A stretch of DNA of 64,000 bases. Source: Shinisaurus crocodilurus (taxonomy: Eukaryota; Chordata; Lepidosauria; Squamata; Shinisauridae). The notes beneath the pieces are model-generated. The model was not told the origin of the DNA. It did not search any database and was given only the letters and a program-made list of their open reading frames with translations. Shown here in pieces: positions 55,002 through 64,000 of the stretch. The stretch spans positions 437,001 to 501,000 of the forward strand of contig JAHFWL010000433.1 of the NCBI GenBank assembly GCA_021292165.1, read 5' to 3'. Each line of letters begins with the position of its first letter. The stretch's first letter is position 1. The position numbers were made by a program, and so were the translations under genes.

Positions 55002-55099
55002 CCTTACGCTGTTGCCGTCAGTTTAACTCTGCAGAAGTTAATAGATGGACACTGCAATCCCACTCGATGTTTACTCAGAAATAGACCCAATTGATTTCA

Positions 55100-55282
55100 A
55101 AATCTGCCTTATACTGAGTCTGACCATTGGCCCATCTAGCCCAGTATTGTCCACACTGACTGGCAGCAGCTTTCCAAGGTTTCAGGCAGGAATTTTTCCA
55201 GCCCTACCTGGAGATGCCGGGGATTGAACTTGGAAGCTTCTGCATGCAAGGCATGTGCCTTACCATGAAGCTATGACCCTTT
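55100..55282 (-). mobile_element. tRNA-derived SINE
   Basis: TCTGCCTTATACTGAGTCTG start on the plus strand, then CCAGTATTGTCCACACTGAC and GCCGGGGATTGAACTTGGAA (complement of the B-box region). Same family as 60456-60655. Confidence 0.8.
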
Positions 55283-56499
55283 CAATGGGACTTACTCCCA
55301 GGTAAGTATATAGAAGGGTGGCAGGCTAAGTTAAGGCATTGCAGAAAGTGTGAGAGAGCTCAGTTCAGACATCACACCAAACCATGGTTTGTATTAACCA
55401 TACTTTAACATTCAAATGTTAAATGGTTTCAGCTTCCTAACATGCAGGCAACCTAAGTCTTAGAGCTACTTATCTGCTTTCATTTCTCCCTGCTTGGTGC
55501 TCTTGTTTCTATGGGGCAGGGGGCTTTGGATGTGGAGCAATGGCCGTAACTCTGATTTAGTTACAGTTCAGGCTTCAGGCATTGCACCGAACCAGAGTTG
55601 GCACAAACCATGCTTTGCAATTCCACTTTCCTTTCCAATGGTTTCCAGTCCTGGTTGATCAATTTGTCAATTCAACCACCACACCAAACCCTACAGTTTT
55701 GTGGGTGGGATGAATCCTGTGTGTAGCTCCTGAAGACTCAGCCTTCAGCAAGTCTCCCATGGAAGGGCATACCATTCGTGTGGAGCAGCTACTGAGAATG
55801 CTCCTCAACACGCTCAGATTGCATAGATTTGGCACAAGCAAGAGGGCCCTTGTGGCCAGTCTTAGGGGCCATAACAGGACTTTGGGGGAGAAGAGGATTG
55901 GATTCAATATCATGCAAGGGGAATGCATACAGAAAAGGACCTCTACTGATGCAATGGGATTTCCCTGTCCTGTACCCTCCTGCATACCCCAAATCTGCTC
56001 CAGGGGGCTTCTCAACTGTCCAGATTTAGGGGGGCACATGGGGGGGCTTGCAGGGGAAATCTATTCCACTAGTGGTTCCCATTACATTAGTGGACAACCA
56101 GCATTGGATCCAACCCACCCTTTTAGGGTGCTTCCACACAATTGATTTCCAGAGAGATTGGGTTGGGTCCAGAGCTGTGCTTAGTGGAGTTCTTCTTGTG
56201 CTGGAGGGAGCGGGCAGGGAGGCGATCCTTGCTATTCCTCCTCTCCCCTGCAGTCTCCTGTGCTTCCTGAAAAGTTGCTGGGGGGGGGGGAGCTTCCAAA
56301 GCAGCATGAGAGGTGACGCAGGGGCTGCAGGTAGAAGGGGGATATCAGCAAGGGTTGCATCCCGGCCTCCTTCTTCCAACAGGGAGCCTCTGCTGGATCC
56401 TGGTGCCTTCTATGAATGGAAGAAACCCTTCCATTTATGGAATGGCCAATTTGGATCTAACCCATTCATTTATGGAATGGCCAATCTGGATCTAACTCT
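55283..56499. other. No gene recognised
   Basis: A diverged AACCATGGTTTG-type palindromic MITE may lie at about 55355-55460. Open frames at 55759-56145 and 56048-56506 lack domains. Confidence 0.4.
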
Positions 56500-56680
56500 G
56501 GCTTAATGTCAGAGGAGCAGTGTATCCACTCTAGATCTGAACTTTAAAGGAGCTATCCATGGTGCTGGAACCCTATCCCCAAAAGAGGTTCAGCACCATG
56601 GATAGTGCCTCAAGAACTCAGACTACAACCTGGAGTGGATACACCAGCCCACTGACATTGCAGCCACCAGCCTCCACTGA
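56500..56680. mobile_element. MITE, GGTGCTGAAC family, left-truncated
   Basis: GTGTATCCACTCTAGATCTG, TATCCATGGTGCTGGAACC and a right end GCAGCCACCAGCCTCCACTG. Confidence 0.75.
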
Positions 56681-56849
56681 ATCCTGTGTATAGTTTCTTT
56701 ATGTAAGATACAAAGTGGTAATGTAGTTGCAGAAGAGACCAAATCCTTTACTGAATTTGTAGTTACATACCTCATTCAGTGATTTCCCAAATTATCAAAC
56801 GTTGAAGGTTAGTGGCAAGATATTTTATTTCTTGTTTATGTATTCGGCA

Positions 56850-56935
56850 GAGAGCTTCGGCTGTTGGGCAGTATATAAATAAAATAAAATAAAATAAAAT
56901 AAAATAAAATAAAATAAATAAATAAATAAATAAAT
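56850..56935 (+). mobile_element. L2-like LINE tail with (TAAAA)n
   Basis: GAGAGCTTCGGCTGTTGGGC and GTATATAAATAAAATAAAAT, followed by pentamer and tetramer repeats. Confidence 0.7.
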
Positions 56936-56959
56936 AATATTATTAATAATAATAATAAT

Positions 56960-57250
56960 ATTTTTAGGCTGCCCTTCATCTTCACAGATCCCAGGGTGGT
57001 GTACAATGAGCATGACCAACACCAGTCATACAAAAATAAGATATACAATAAAACAAAGTGGTCATAATCAGACAATTGAGAAGCAGCTGAAACAATAGAA
57101 AAGACTAACGGACACTAACCAACTTAAAATGCCTGGGCAAATAAAAAACGGTTTTGGCCTGGTGCTGAGAAGATTGCGATGTCGGCACGAGTCATACCTC
57201 TGCGGGGAGGGTATTCCACAAAGATATCATTTTCGAGGTATGAATTTGAT
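56960..57250 (-). repeat. LINE-related dispersed repeat
   Basis: TTTTTAGGCTGCCCTTCATC, CAGGGTGGTGTACAATGAG, an ACAATAAAACAA region and GGGTATTCCACAAAGATAT. Layout as 12905-13240. Confidence 0.4.
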
Positions 57251-57281
57251 ATGGACCATGAAACTTTAATAGGCTCTCTGT

Positions 57282-57537
57282 CTGGGTTCGCACCACACGT
57301 TACACCACAGTGACTACAGTAAACCCTAGAACAAGCCATGGCTTCGAAGGGTGGCTATGAAGCCATGGCTAAGAAACACTGACTGGGTTCACACAGCACA
57401 CGAAGCCACCGTGGCTTAGTGCGTTGTGCAAACCCAGTCGGTGTTTCTTAGCCATGGCTTCAAGCCACCCTTCGAAGCCATGGCTTGTTCTAGGGTTTAC
57501 TGTAACCACTGTGGCGTAACGTGTTGTGTGAACCCAG
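57282..57537. mobile_element. 256-bp palindromic MITE with inner palindrome
   Basis: The outer ends CTGGGTTCGCACCACACG and TGTTGTGTGAACCCAG pair almost throughout 57282-57537. At the centre (about 57383-57437) a smaller palindrome has the same kind of ends, CTGGGTTCACACAGCACACG and TTGTGCAAACCCAG. Non-coding. Confidence 0.85.
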
Positions 57538-58160
57538 TCTCTGTTTAACAATCTCAGGATGTCATTTTACAGTGTTGATGCATCATCTGCCAAATGGTGA
57601 ACCACATGTCATTGGAGGCAACAATTTAAGTTTGTCCATTCTTAATGAATGAGCTGTCTGCTCAGTGGGCAATAACTGTGGTTTTGGCAAACCTTTCCCC
57701 CTAAACATTGCAACTCCTGCTGAAAGTAATGTTTGCCAGTGGCGTCTTATTGCAATGTATCGGAAGTTGACATCATATTTGATCTAATAATGAAAATAAT
57801 GCTTCCCTTCCTTCATTTTTTGGGGGTGGTGGTGGGAGGAACATTATGTTGCTTATTAATGAGCTAATTGTGGAATAGCCAGAATATTTCACTACTGAAA
57901 TTTGTTTTGATTTGTAAGTAGCAAACAGAATCCTCATCATATCAGAAAGCTTTTTATAGGCAGACGTTCTTCTTTACTTTCTAAAATCTTAGTCGTTCAA
58001 AATTCATTCATACTTTTTCTAGTTTTCTCGAAGATTTTGCTTATAGAGGCATGTTGTTTTGTTTTTGTTTTTTTACAACACACCCAGAGAGTCAAACATC
58101 TGTAAGTACACCATATAAACTGTTTAGGGGAAGTCCATGTGCTATGCATCTCAAAAAGGA
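57538..58160. other. No gene recognised
   Basis: AT-rich, no gene or named repeat seen. Confidence 0.4.
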
Positions 58161-58239
58161 CCCTGGCATCTTTAGTAAAAAAAAAAAAAAAAAAAATTAA
58201 ATTAAAAAAAATGACCAGGTAATTGATTCCAATTGATGG

Positions 58240-58350
58240 ATCCCAATTGATGGGAAAGACCTCTGCCTTAGACCCAGAAAGCTTCTGCCAGTCAGAGTAG
58301 GCAGTAATGGGCTATGGATGAATAGTCTTACTGATATAATGTAAGCCATC
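58240..58350 (+). mobile_element. tRNA SINE body fragment
   Basis: GGGAAAGACCTCTGCCTTAG and GCTTCTGCCAGTCAGAGTAG match the SINE body. An A-run lies upstream at about 58179-58198. Confidence 0.55.
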
Positions 58351-58562
58351 CCAATAATTTCAGCTACAGTTGACTGGGGCCAATGCTTTTATATTGTACT
58401 AATTAATATTTAGGATACTGAGAAGCTTAACATAACATGTAGTTTGTTCCTTCTCTCTGACTTATTTCAACAAAACTTATGCAAGGCTAACATTCTCTGG
58501 ATTGGGACCATTATCTCATTTGCTCTGCAATTATAAATCTATCCCTATCTGTCTATCGAGCC

Positions 58563-58957
58563 CAGGGGTGGGGAACCTCTGGCCCGAGGGCCGAATACGG
58601 CTCTCCTGAGGTCCCAATCTGTTTCCCACAGGTTGCCACGCCCCTTCCCCAGGCCCCACCCCCTTCCCCCCAACCGCAAATCATGTGGTGGTTTCCTGCC
58701 TCTGGGGCATTTTTTCCCCCATCCTAAAAGGTTGAAATGCCTCTCCTAAGGCTTAGTTACTGGCAGTAAGAGTTTTAAGCTAAAAACTGAGCAAAAACCA
58801 GGAAACCACCGAACAGTGGTGGAAAATCAGTAGTCTGGAGGAAAGGTGGGTGGGGCCAGAAGAAGGAGGCATAACTATCTGATAAAATCCAGAGGGCTGT
58901 ATTGGGACCCCAGGAAGTCTGTGTTTCAGCTGGTGGGTCTCATGTTCCCTACCCCTG
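58563..58957 (-). mobile_element. hAT-like repeat, complete ends
   Basis: CAGGGGTGGGGAAC at the left and GTTCCCTACCCCTG at the right, 13 of 14 complementary. The interior has GGCCCGAGGGCCGAATACGG and AAATGCCTCTCCTAAGGC, shared with 41489-41792. Confidence 0.75.
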
Positions 58958-58975
58958 ATGTCACATCATATAGAT

Positions 58976-59124
58976 CAGCCTTCCCCCCCCCCCACAACCT
59001 GGTACCCTCGAGATGAGCCAGACTGCAACTCCCATCATCCCCACCAGACTGGGGGTGATGGGAGTTGTGTTCCAGCACATCCTGAGGGTGCCAAGTTATG
59101 CGGGGGCAGGGGGCGGGAAGGCTG
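58976..59124. mobile_element. Palindromic MITE (CAGCCTTCCC ends)
   Basis: Left CAGCCTTCCC, right GGGAAGGCTG. The centre pairs GCAACTCCCATCATCCCC with GGGTGATGGGAGTTG. No clear target duplication. Confidence 0.65.
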
Positions 59125-59169
59125 ATCTATAGTTACTAGCCATGGTGCCTAGATAGAAACTCCTTATTC

Positions 59170-59352
59170 AGAGGCAGAGAATGCCACTGAATGCCAGTTG
59201 ATGAGTTGCAACTGTGGGGAAGGTATGTGTCTTTCCAGCTCCTGGCTCCTGCTTCTGGGCTTCCTGGCAACATCTGGCTGGCCACTGTGGCAAACAGGGC
59301 ACTGGACTACAAGGACTTCTGGTCTGATCCAGCAGGCTTCTTCTTACAAGTT
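59170..59352 (+). mobile_element. CR1 3' UTR fragment
   Basis: CTGGCTGGCCACTGTGGC, AAACAGGGCACTGGACTAC and GGTCTGATCCAGCAGGCTTC. This is the complement of the text at 30504-30560. Confidence 0.7.
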
Positions 59353-59371
59353 CGATGCTCTTAAGGAACTA

Positions 59372-59622
59372 CAGTAATACCTTGGATTGCAAGTAACTTG
59401 GTTTGAGAGCATTTTGCAAGACAAGCAAATTTTTAAATATTTATTTAATTTTTTTTGACTTGATATACAAGCGACGTCTTGCAATACAAGTACTGTAGTA
59501 CGGCTTAAATTAAAAATCTCTGTACAAATTTTTTTGGGGGGGATTTCATTTTGATATAAGAGTGTTTTGGATTACAAGCATGTTTCCGGAACGAATTATG
59601 CTCTCAATCCAAGGCATGACTG
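59372..59622. mobile_element. pogo/Tc1-mariner-like MITE, copy 3
   Basis: CAGTAATACCTTGGATTGCA left, AATCCAAGGCATGACTG right, TA at 59370-59371 and 59623-59624. Near-identical to 27098-27347. Confidence 0.9.
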
Positions 59623-60250
59623 TATATAGAAATGTTTTCTCCATGGTGTATTTCAAGAGCAAGAGCATCTCTTCCTGCTGCCGTCCTGAAGAGGTCTGAA
59701 GGAAGCCCCAGCTGATGGGGGGGGGGGGAAGTACCATTAACGTCAACAAGGGGAACAAGAGCCAGCACCCTTCTTGTGGTCTGGATGTGTCATCCAGGCA
59801 AGAAGTACTAACGGCAACTAGCGCAGAGGTTATTTCTTTCTATAATCTCACCACTGTTCACATCCTCATTAGCTCCTTCCACCGCTCCCTGTCACTTTTC
59901 AGATAACTTCCTGTTCTTCCTAGCGCCGATAACTAATTCCAGCTTGCACAATGAAAACCCAAGCAAAACACCTGAATCGAATCGAATCAAAACAAAGGCA
60001 AAATGCTTGCATTGTTCTTTCCTGCACTGCAAGTGACCGGGCAGCTCTGTTGCTTTTCTGCATTCATTTCCCCTCCTCCTTCATGCCTTGCATCGGTGTT
60101 CCAGAGCAGAGGAGTTTGTGTCATGAGTAGCAACAACTCCGGGGCCACATTATCGTCATGTATTTTCCTTACGATTGCGCAAGCAAGTGCTGTACCTTAT
60201 AAAGGCCAAATCCAGTACTTCTTTCATATTGTTTCACAGGGGGCCTGAGG
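59623..60250. other. No gene recognised
   Basis: No gene or named repeat is seen. A G-run is at about 59717-59728. Confidence 0.4.
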
Positions 60251-60455
60251 AGGGGAATCCCCCTGTTATCTCCAGTCCAATTCTTGACCCCTTCCAAGCT
60301 CCTGGTAGAGTCCTAGGGGTGGGCTTGGGCAGCGGGTGGGGCCACGGAGGGAGCCAAAGGCTCTTCAGGCCAGATGGGGAATGTCTGCCAGCCGGATTAG
60401 GCCTGTAGGCCAGAAGTTCTGTTCCCATGACTTAGGGTGAATTCATACAGTATGT

Positions 60456-60770
60456 TCAATTTAGGAACATAGGAAGCTGCCTTATACTGAGTCAGACCAT
60501 TGGTCCATCTAGCCCAGTATTGTCAACACTGACTGGCAGCAATGGCTCTCCAGGGTTTCCAGCAGGAGTTTTCCCTACCATACCTGGAGGCTGGACATCG
60601 AACCTGGGACCTTCTGCATGAAAAGCAGGTGCTCTATCACACTGAGCTCTGGTCCCACCCTACAGCACCTGCTGTTCCAAGGCGGTCACCCATCCAAGTA
60701 CTAACCAGGCCCGACCCTGCTTAGCTTCCGAGGTCAGATGAGATTAGGCTGTTCAGGGCTGGTCCCCCTT
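60456..60770 (-). mobile_element. Composite 5S rRNA + tRNA SINE
   Basis: Read on the minus strand, a well-preserved 5S-rRNA-like head (about 60765-60660) contains TCGGAAGCTAAGCAGGGTCG and AGTACTTGGATGGGTGACCG. A tRNA-like unit follows: A-box-like GAGCTCAGTGTGATAGAGC and B-box-like CAGGTTCGATGTC. The SINE body then ends ATACTGGGCTAGATGGACC and CAGTATAAGGCAGCTTCC near 60456. The 5S part is closer to the gene than in the 5S-CR1 SINEs and lacks their CR1 tail. Confidence 0.8.
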
Positions 60771-62235
60771 ATGCTCTGCTGTCTGTGTTCTTTATAGATC
60801 TGGTTCTGCATACCACACATAAAGCCTCATGGGAGAAGGGGGCTGATTGCAGCTCTTTCTGTTAACATGCCTATGAATCCCATAATCCCCACAGTTGTAC
60901 TTACGTGGCATTTGCAAATATCTTACCAAAATCACCTGTGCAGCCAGTATGCTACTGTCTATTTTTGTTGCAGCAGTACCAGCTACTGAAGAGGCAAGCC
61001 ACTGTTCAGTTTTCAAAGCGGCTTGCCTCTTTGCTAGTGGGGACAACTGTGATCGAAACAGGGAGCCAAGCTCTACCATTGAATGCAGTGCCTCCTGTAC
61101 GGCTACAGTTTGTGGGGAGCGGGGTGGTGGTGTCACTGGGCCATGGGTCAAAATTGCCTTCATGAGGAGATATGCCTTTTGAAGCTGAAGCAAATATATA
61201 TGGAAGTTTATGAGTCCCGATAAATCTCCAGATGTCTTTTGTAGATACCACAAAGGTCCAGGAACAGTTGTAGCTATTTTGATGCAGAGTGAGAAAGAGA
61301 GTTTAATCTAGTGACTTCCAGCTAGTAGAATGAGTGGTGCTACATGCCTCCACTTGTTCTTTTCATTCAAGCCGGTTGGTCATTTGCCATCAATTCTTAG
61401 TTTCAAATAGGATGTGCCAAAAATGGAAAAGCCCAGGGGAAGTGAGAACCTCAAGGAAGAAGTCAAGATTACTTATGTAAATACTTCTTGTAACTCTGCT
61501 TTAAAAGGCAACTCTGTGGAAGTTACAGTCAGTGGATAGTATGTGAAATGTTTCCAACGGGCAGAGGACAAAAAGGCTATGTCCTGTTCAATCAGGGGTG
61601 GGTAACATGCGGCCCACCTGTACATTTTTGCACCCCCCCCAAAATCCAGTGACTTTCCTTGCAAATGAACCGTGCAGGAAGGGTACATCTTTGCAAGCAG
61701 AATTGCACTCCCAAAAGCATCCCCAAGCTCCCAAAGCGCTCCCTGCTTTTTAGGGGGGGGGGGAACTGCTGCGTTTTTTTGCCATGGGGTGGTGGCAGTA
61801 AATTCAGCAGCTAGTTCAGCGACGGCAGTTTCAGCAGTGGGGATAGGGTGCAAATATCATCTGCAGATCTGGTGTGATTAAAAATGGAGTGTGCTCACAG
61901 GTGTTTCCCATGAGCCCTGACTGCCTTGACGTAACCCAGGCCTGCACAGTTTGTGACACACCAAGATAAATACAGCTGTCCAAAATTCCTGTGTTTGCTG
62001 CCTGCCTGGAACTATAAATACTGAGGAGTTGTCAAGCATCTAGCCAACTCCAGTACATGGCTGTTGGGCTGAGCTTGAATCACTTACAAAGTTCTATCAA
62101 AATGATGAATAGTTCATGCTATTTAAGATGGCTTCTCCAACAGTAAACTTTATGGACATGATCCAACCTAAGGTTCAAGTATGTGCTTAAATCTCTCCCA
62201 CTTAATTCAACAACTCTTAGTGCATAGCCATGCCG
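60771..62235. other. No gene recognised
   Basis: GAGGCAAGCCACTG at about 60990 and an inverted GGCTTGCCTCTTTG near 61021 form a small hairpin. A hAT-like end CAGGGGTGGGTAACATGCGG at 61594 has no partner that I can find. Confidence 0.4.
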
Positions 62236-62239
62236 TATT

Positions 62240-62460
62240 TGTTTGTTTATTCACTGTTTGTATCCTGCCTCTCTGCAACTAGGCCTCCTACGCAACTTTA
62301 AAACCCAGCAATTAACAATATATACACAATATCAACAATAAAACAAAATCAAAAGCATAAAAACAGCAATTAAGCCAATCACAAGCAAAATGCAGGGCCC
62401 ATTAAAAGCTTAGCAGGACAAAAAGGTCTTTGCTGACTTCCTGATAATTAAAAAGGACTG
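62240..62460 (-). repeat. LINE-related dispersed repeat
   Basis: GTATCCTGCCTCTCTGCAAC, AACAATATATACACAATATC and ACAATAAAACAAAATCAAAA. Layout as 12905-13240. Confidence 0.4.
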
Positions 62461-63634
62461 AGATCTCCTTAAGAAAAGGATACCAAAGATGAGGTGCCTC
62501 TACCACTTGGGATTCCAATGTGGTGCCCATGGACAACAATGTGCTCGCAAACACCTCCCTTGGTGCCTGCCAGAGACTCCCTGCCTCTCTGGACGTTTAG
62601 TTTTATTTTTAAAGGTTTTTTAAAAATACATTTTTTAATGGAGAGGCCGGCATGCTGCAAAGTGCAGAGCTTCCCTCCTGCGCCATCTTTATTTGGGTTC
62701 AAAAAAAGTGTGGTGTTGAGTTTTGGAGCTCAGACCTCCACCTTTACCTTGTACTTAGGTTCTTGGGCAAGTTTTTTCTCTCTCTTTTAGCCTCACCAGT
62801 TTGTCTTCCTGGAATTGATCCTTTTACGACCGGCCATTACCGGATTTATGGATGGGCAAGTCCCCGCATGGCAGCCATTTTTGTGAGCATCCACGACACT
62901 CAAAATTCCAAATAGGCCCAGAAAAAGACCGGGGACCTACTCCATGTAGCCAAAAGTTCCATTTTCTCACCTTCAAGACATGCTGAGTAGGGCCTCCCTT
63001 GGAGATCTTGATGAGTGAGCAGGTTGATATCCTAGTTGATTCATGGTATATTGCAAATTAGACAGATAGTCAACTCAAAGTAATGTATTTATTTTATTTT
63101 ACTCAAACCATTCTTCCAACAAGCTCAGGATAGTATGCCTCGGATCTGTCCCTTCTATTTAAGCCTACGACCCTTTGGTGCTTGATCTACCCAGAGGTCC
63201 AGACCCTCTCCACATCGCCCCCTTGAGTAAGAGGTGCCTATGTTTGAAAAGAACAGGCTTACGGTTAGCCAGAGAGAAAGTGTGCAGCATCAGTAAAAGG
63301 AAACTAGTTGACCCACTGGAAAGAAAAAGGAAATTAGCTGAGCCATGGGAAAGAAATTCTTACAGCTCATCCTGGTGCCACCCCATTCATTTGTGCTGAC
63401 AGCCAAGGAAAAAATGATGCATTCTGAAGTTCGCTACAACTGAAATATTATTAAGATATTTATGCTGGGGGGAAATATATATTTGTGCATTCACACAACG
63501 TGGATCCTAAATAGGACCCTGGTTGCTTGGCTAAAAGAGCATCTTATGTACAGGTCCCAAATGGCAGAGTTTAAAAACAATTCATGTGCCAAACGTTGTT
63601 TGTCTCAACATTTGTGAATTTTCATCTCCTAGAG
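62461..63634. other. No gene recognised
   Basis: A TGGTGCCCATGGAC stretch near 62520 may be part of a MITE. Otherwise nothing recognised. Confidence 0.4.
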
Positions 63635-63768
63635 CAGGGTTGGGGAACCTGTGGCCATCCATATGGATTCCACATTAGACTCCTGCCATCATCCTTGGCC
63701 ATGCTGGCTTGGGCTGATGGGGGTTTGAGTTCAAAAACATCTGGAGGACCACAGGCTCCCCATCCCTG
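63635..63768. mobile_element. hAT MITE with 8-bp duplication
   Basis: CAGGGTTGGGGAACCTGTGG and right end CCACAGGCTCCCCATCCCTG are complementary at 18 of 20. The flanking octamers TCCTAGAG and TCATAGAG match at 7 of 8. Confidence 0.9.
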
Positions 63769-63803
63769 TCATAGAGTAAAGGTTTGAGCTAACTCACACT
63801 ATA

Positions 63804-63840
<37 letters not shown>
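63804..63840. repeat. (ATT)n microsatellite
   Basis: About 12 tandem ATT units. Confidence 0.97.
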
Positions 63841-63843
<3 letters not shown>

Positions 63844-64000
63844 CTAGTGGTAATAGGGTGAGTGGGAGAGAAAAAGCAAGGCTAGGGAATTGGAAGGAAG
63901 TGAAAAAAGAAGGGAAAGGACGGGGAAGGGAGAGAAATAGCAAGGAAAGGGATTGGGTGGAGAGAAATTGCAAGGCTATTTATAATGGCTAGAAAGCTGT

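Noticed and set aside
56048..56506. 152-codon open frame as a gene
   Set aside because: No domain is visible; a repeated FIYGMANLDLT-like segment comes from a local duplication in DNA.
60660..60765. Functional 5S rRNA gene
   Set aside because: It is diverged from a 5S gene, lacks a clear T-run terminator and runs directly into a tRNA-like SINE unit.

Overview
The window is about 64 kb of repeat-rich vertebrate nuclear DNA, most likely from a squamate reptile (lizard or snake). The main clue is a set of Sauria-type tRNA SINEs. They occur beside CR1, L2 and L1 LINEs, Penelope-like elements (PLEs), 5S-rRNA-headed SINEs and many short palindromic hAT-like and pogo-like DNA transposons. I see no complete host gene, no functional rRNA or tRNA gene and no CRISPR array. 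Almost every long open frame lies inside a repeat.

Layout. 1-13.5 kb: old SINE, LINE and MITE fragments and one solo LTR (7945-8476) with a 5-bp target duplication. 13.5-23.2 kb: a stack of nested insertions. A Penelope-like element (minus strand, 16873 to about 17400, resuming left of 13608) is split by an outer hAT-like element (13609-16864, 8-bp duplication CTGATGAT). That element is split by an inner hAT-like element (13907-16457, TIR CAGGGCCGGATTAA, 8-bp duplication CTGCCTGG). The inner element carries a CpG-rich block containing the first coding exon of RAB26: 81 codons on the minus strand, with ATG and splice donor intact. Next to it an almost full-length L1 (17585-23134, 15-bp duplication) sits in an oppositely oriented PLE fragment.

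23.2-37.8 kb: dispersed repeats. 37.8-39.4 kb: a 5'-truncated CR1 with a nearly intact reverse transcriptase. 39.4-64 kb: more L2, SINEs and MITEs, including a perfect 56-bp inverted repeat (45354-45492), a 256-bp palindrome with a smaller palindrome inside it (57282-57537), and a 5S-tRNA composite SINE (60456-60770).

The most striking feature is the RAB26 exon 1 and its CpG island inside a hAT-like element, itself inside another transposon that interrupts a retroelement. The sequence therefore suggests that a DNA transposon captured a host promoter and first exon and moved them here (transduplication), and that this is not the native RAB26 locus. All family names come from reading motifs by eye; no database search was possible.
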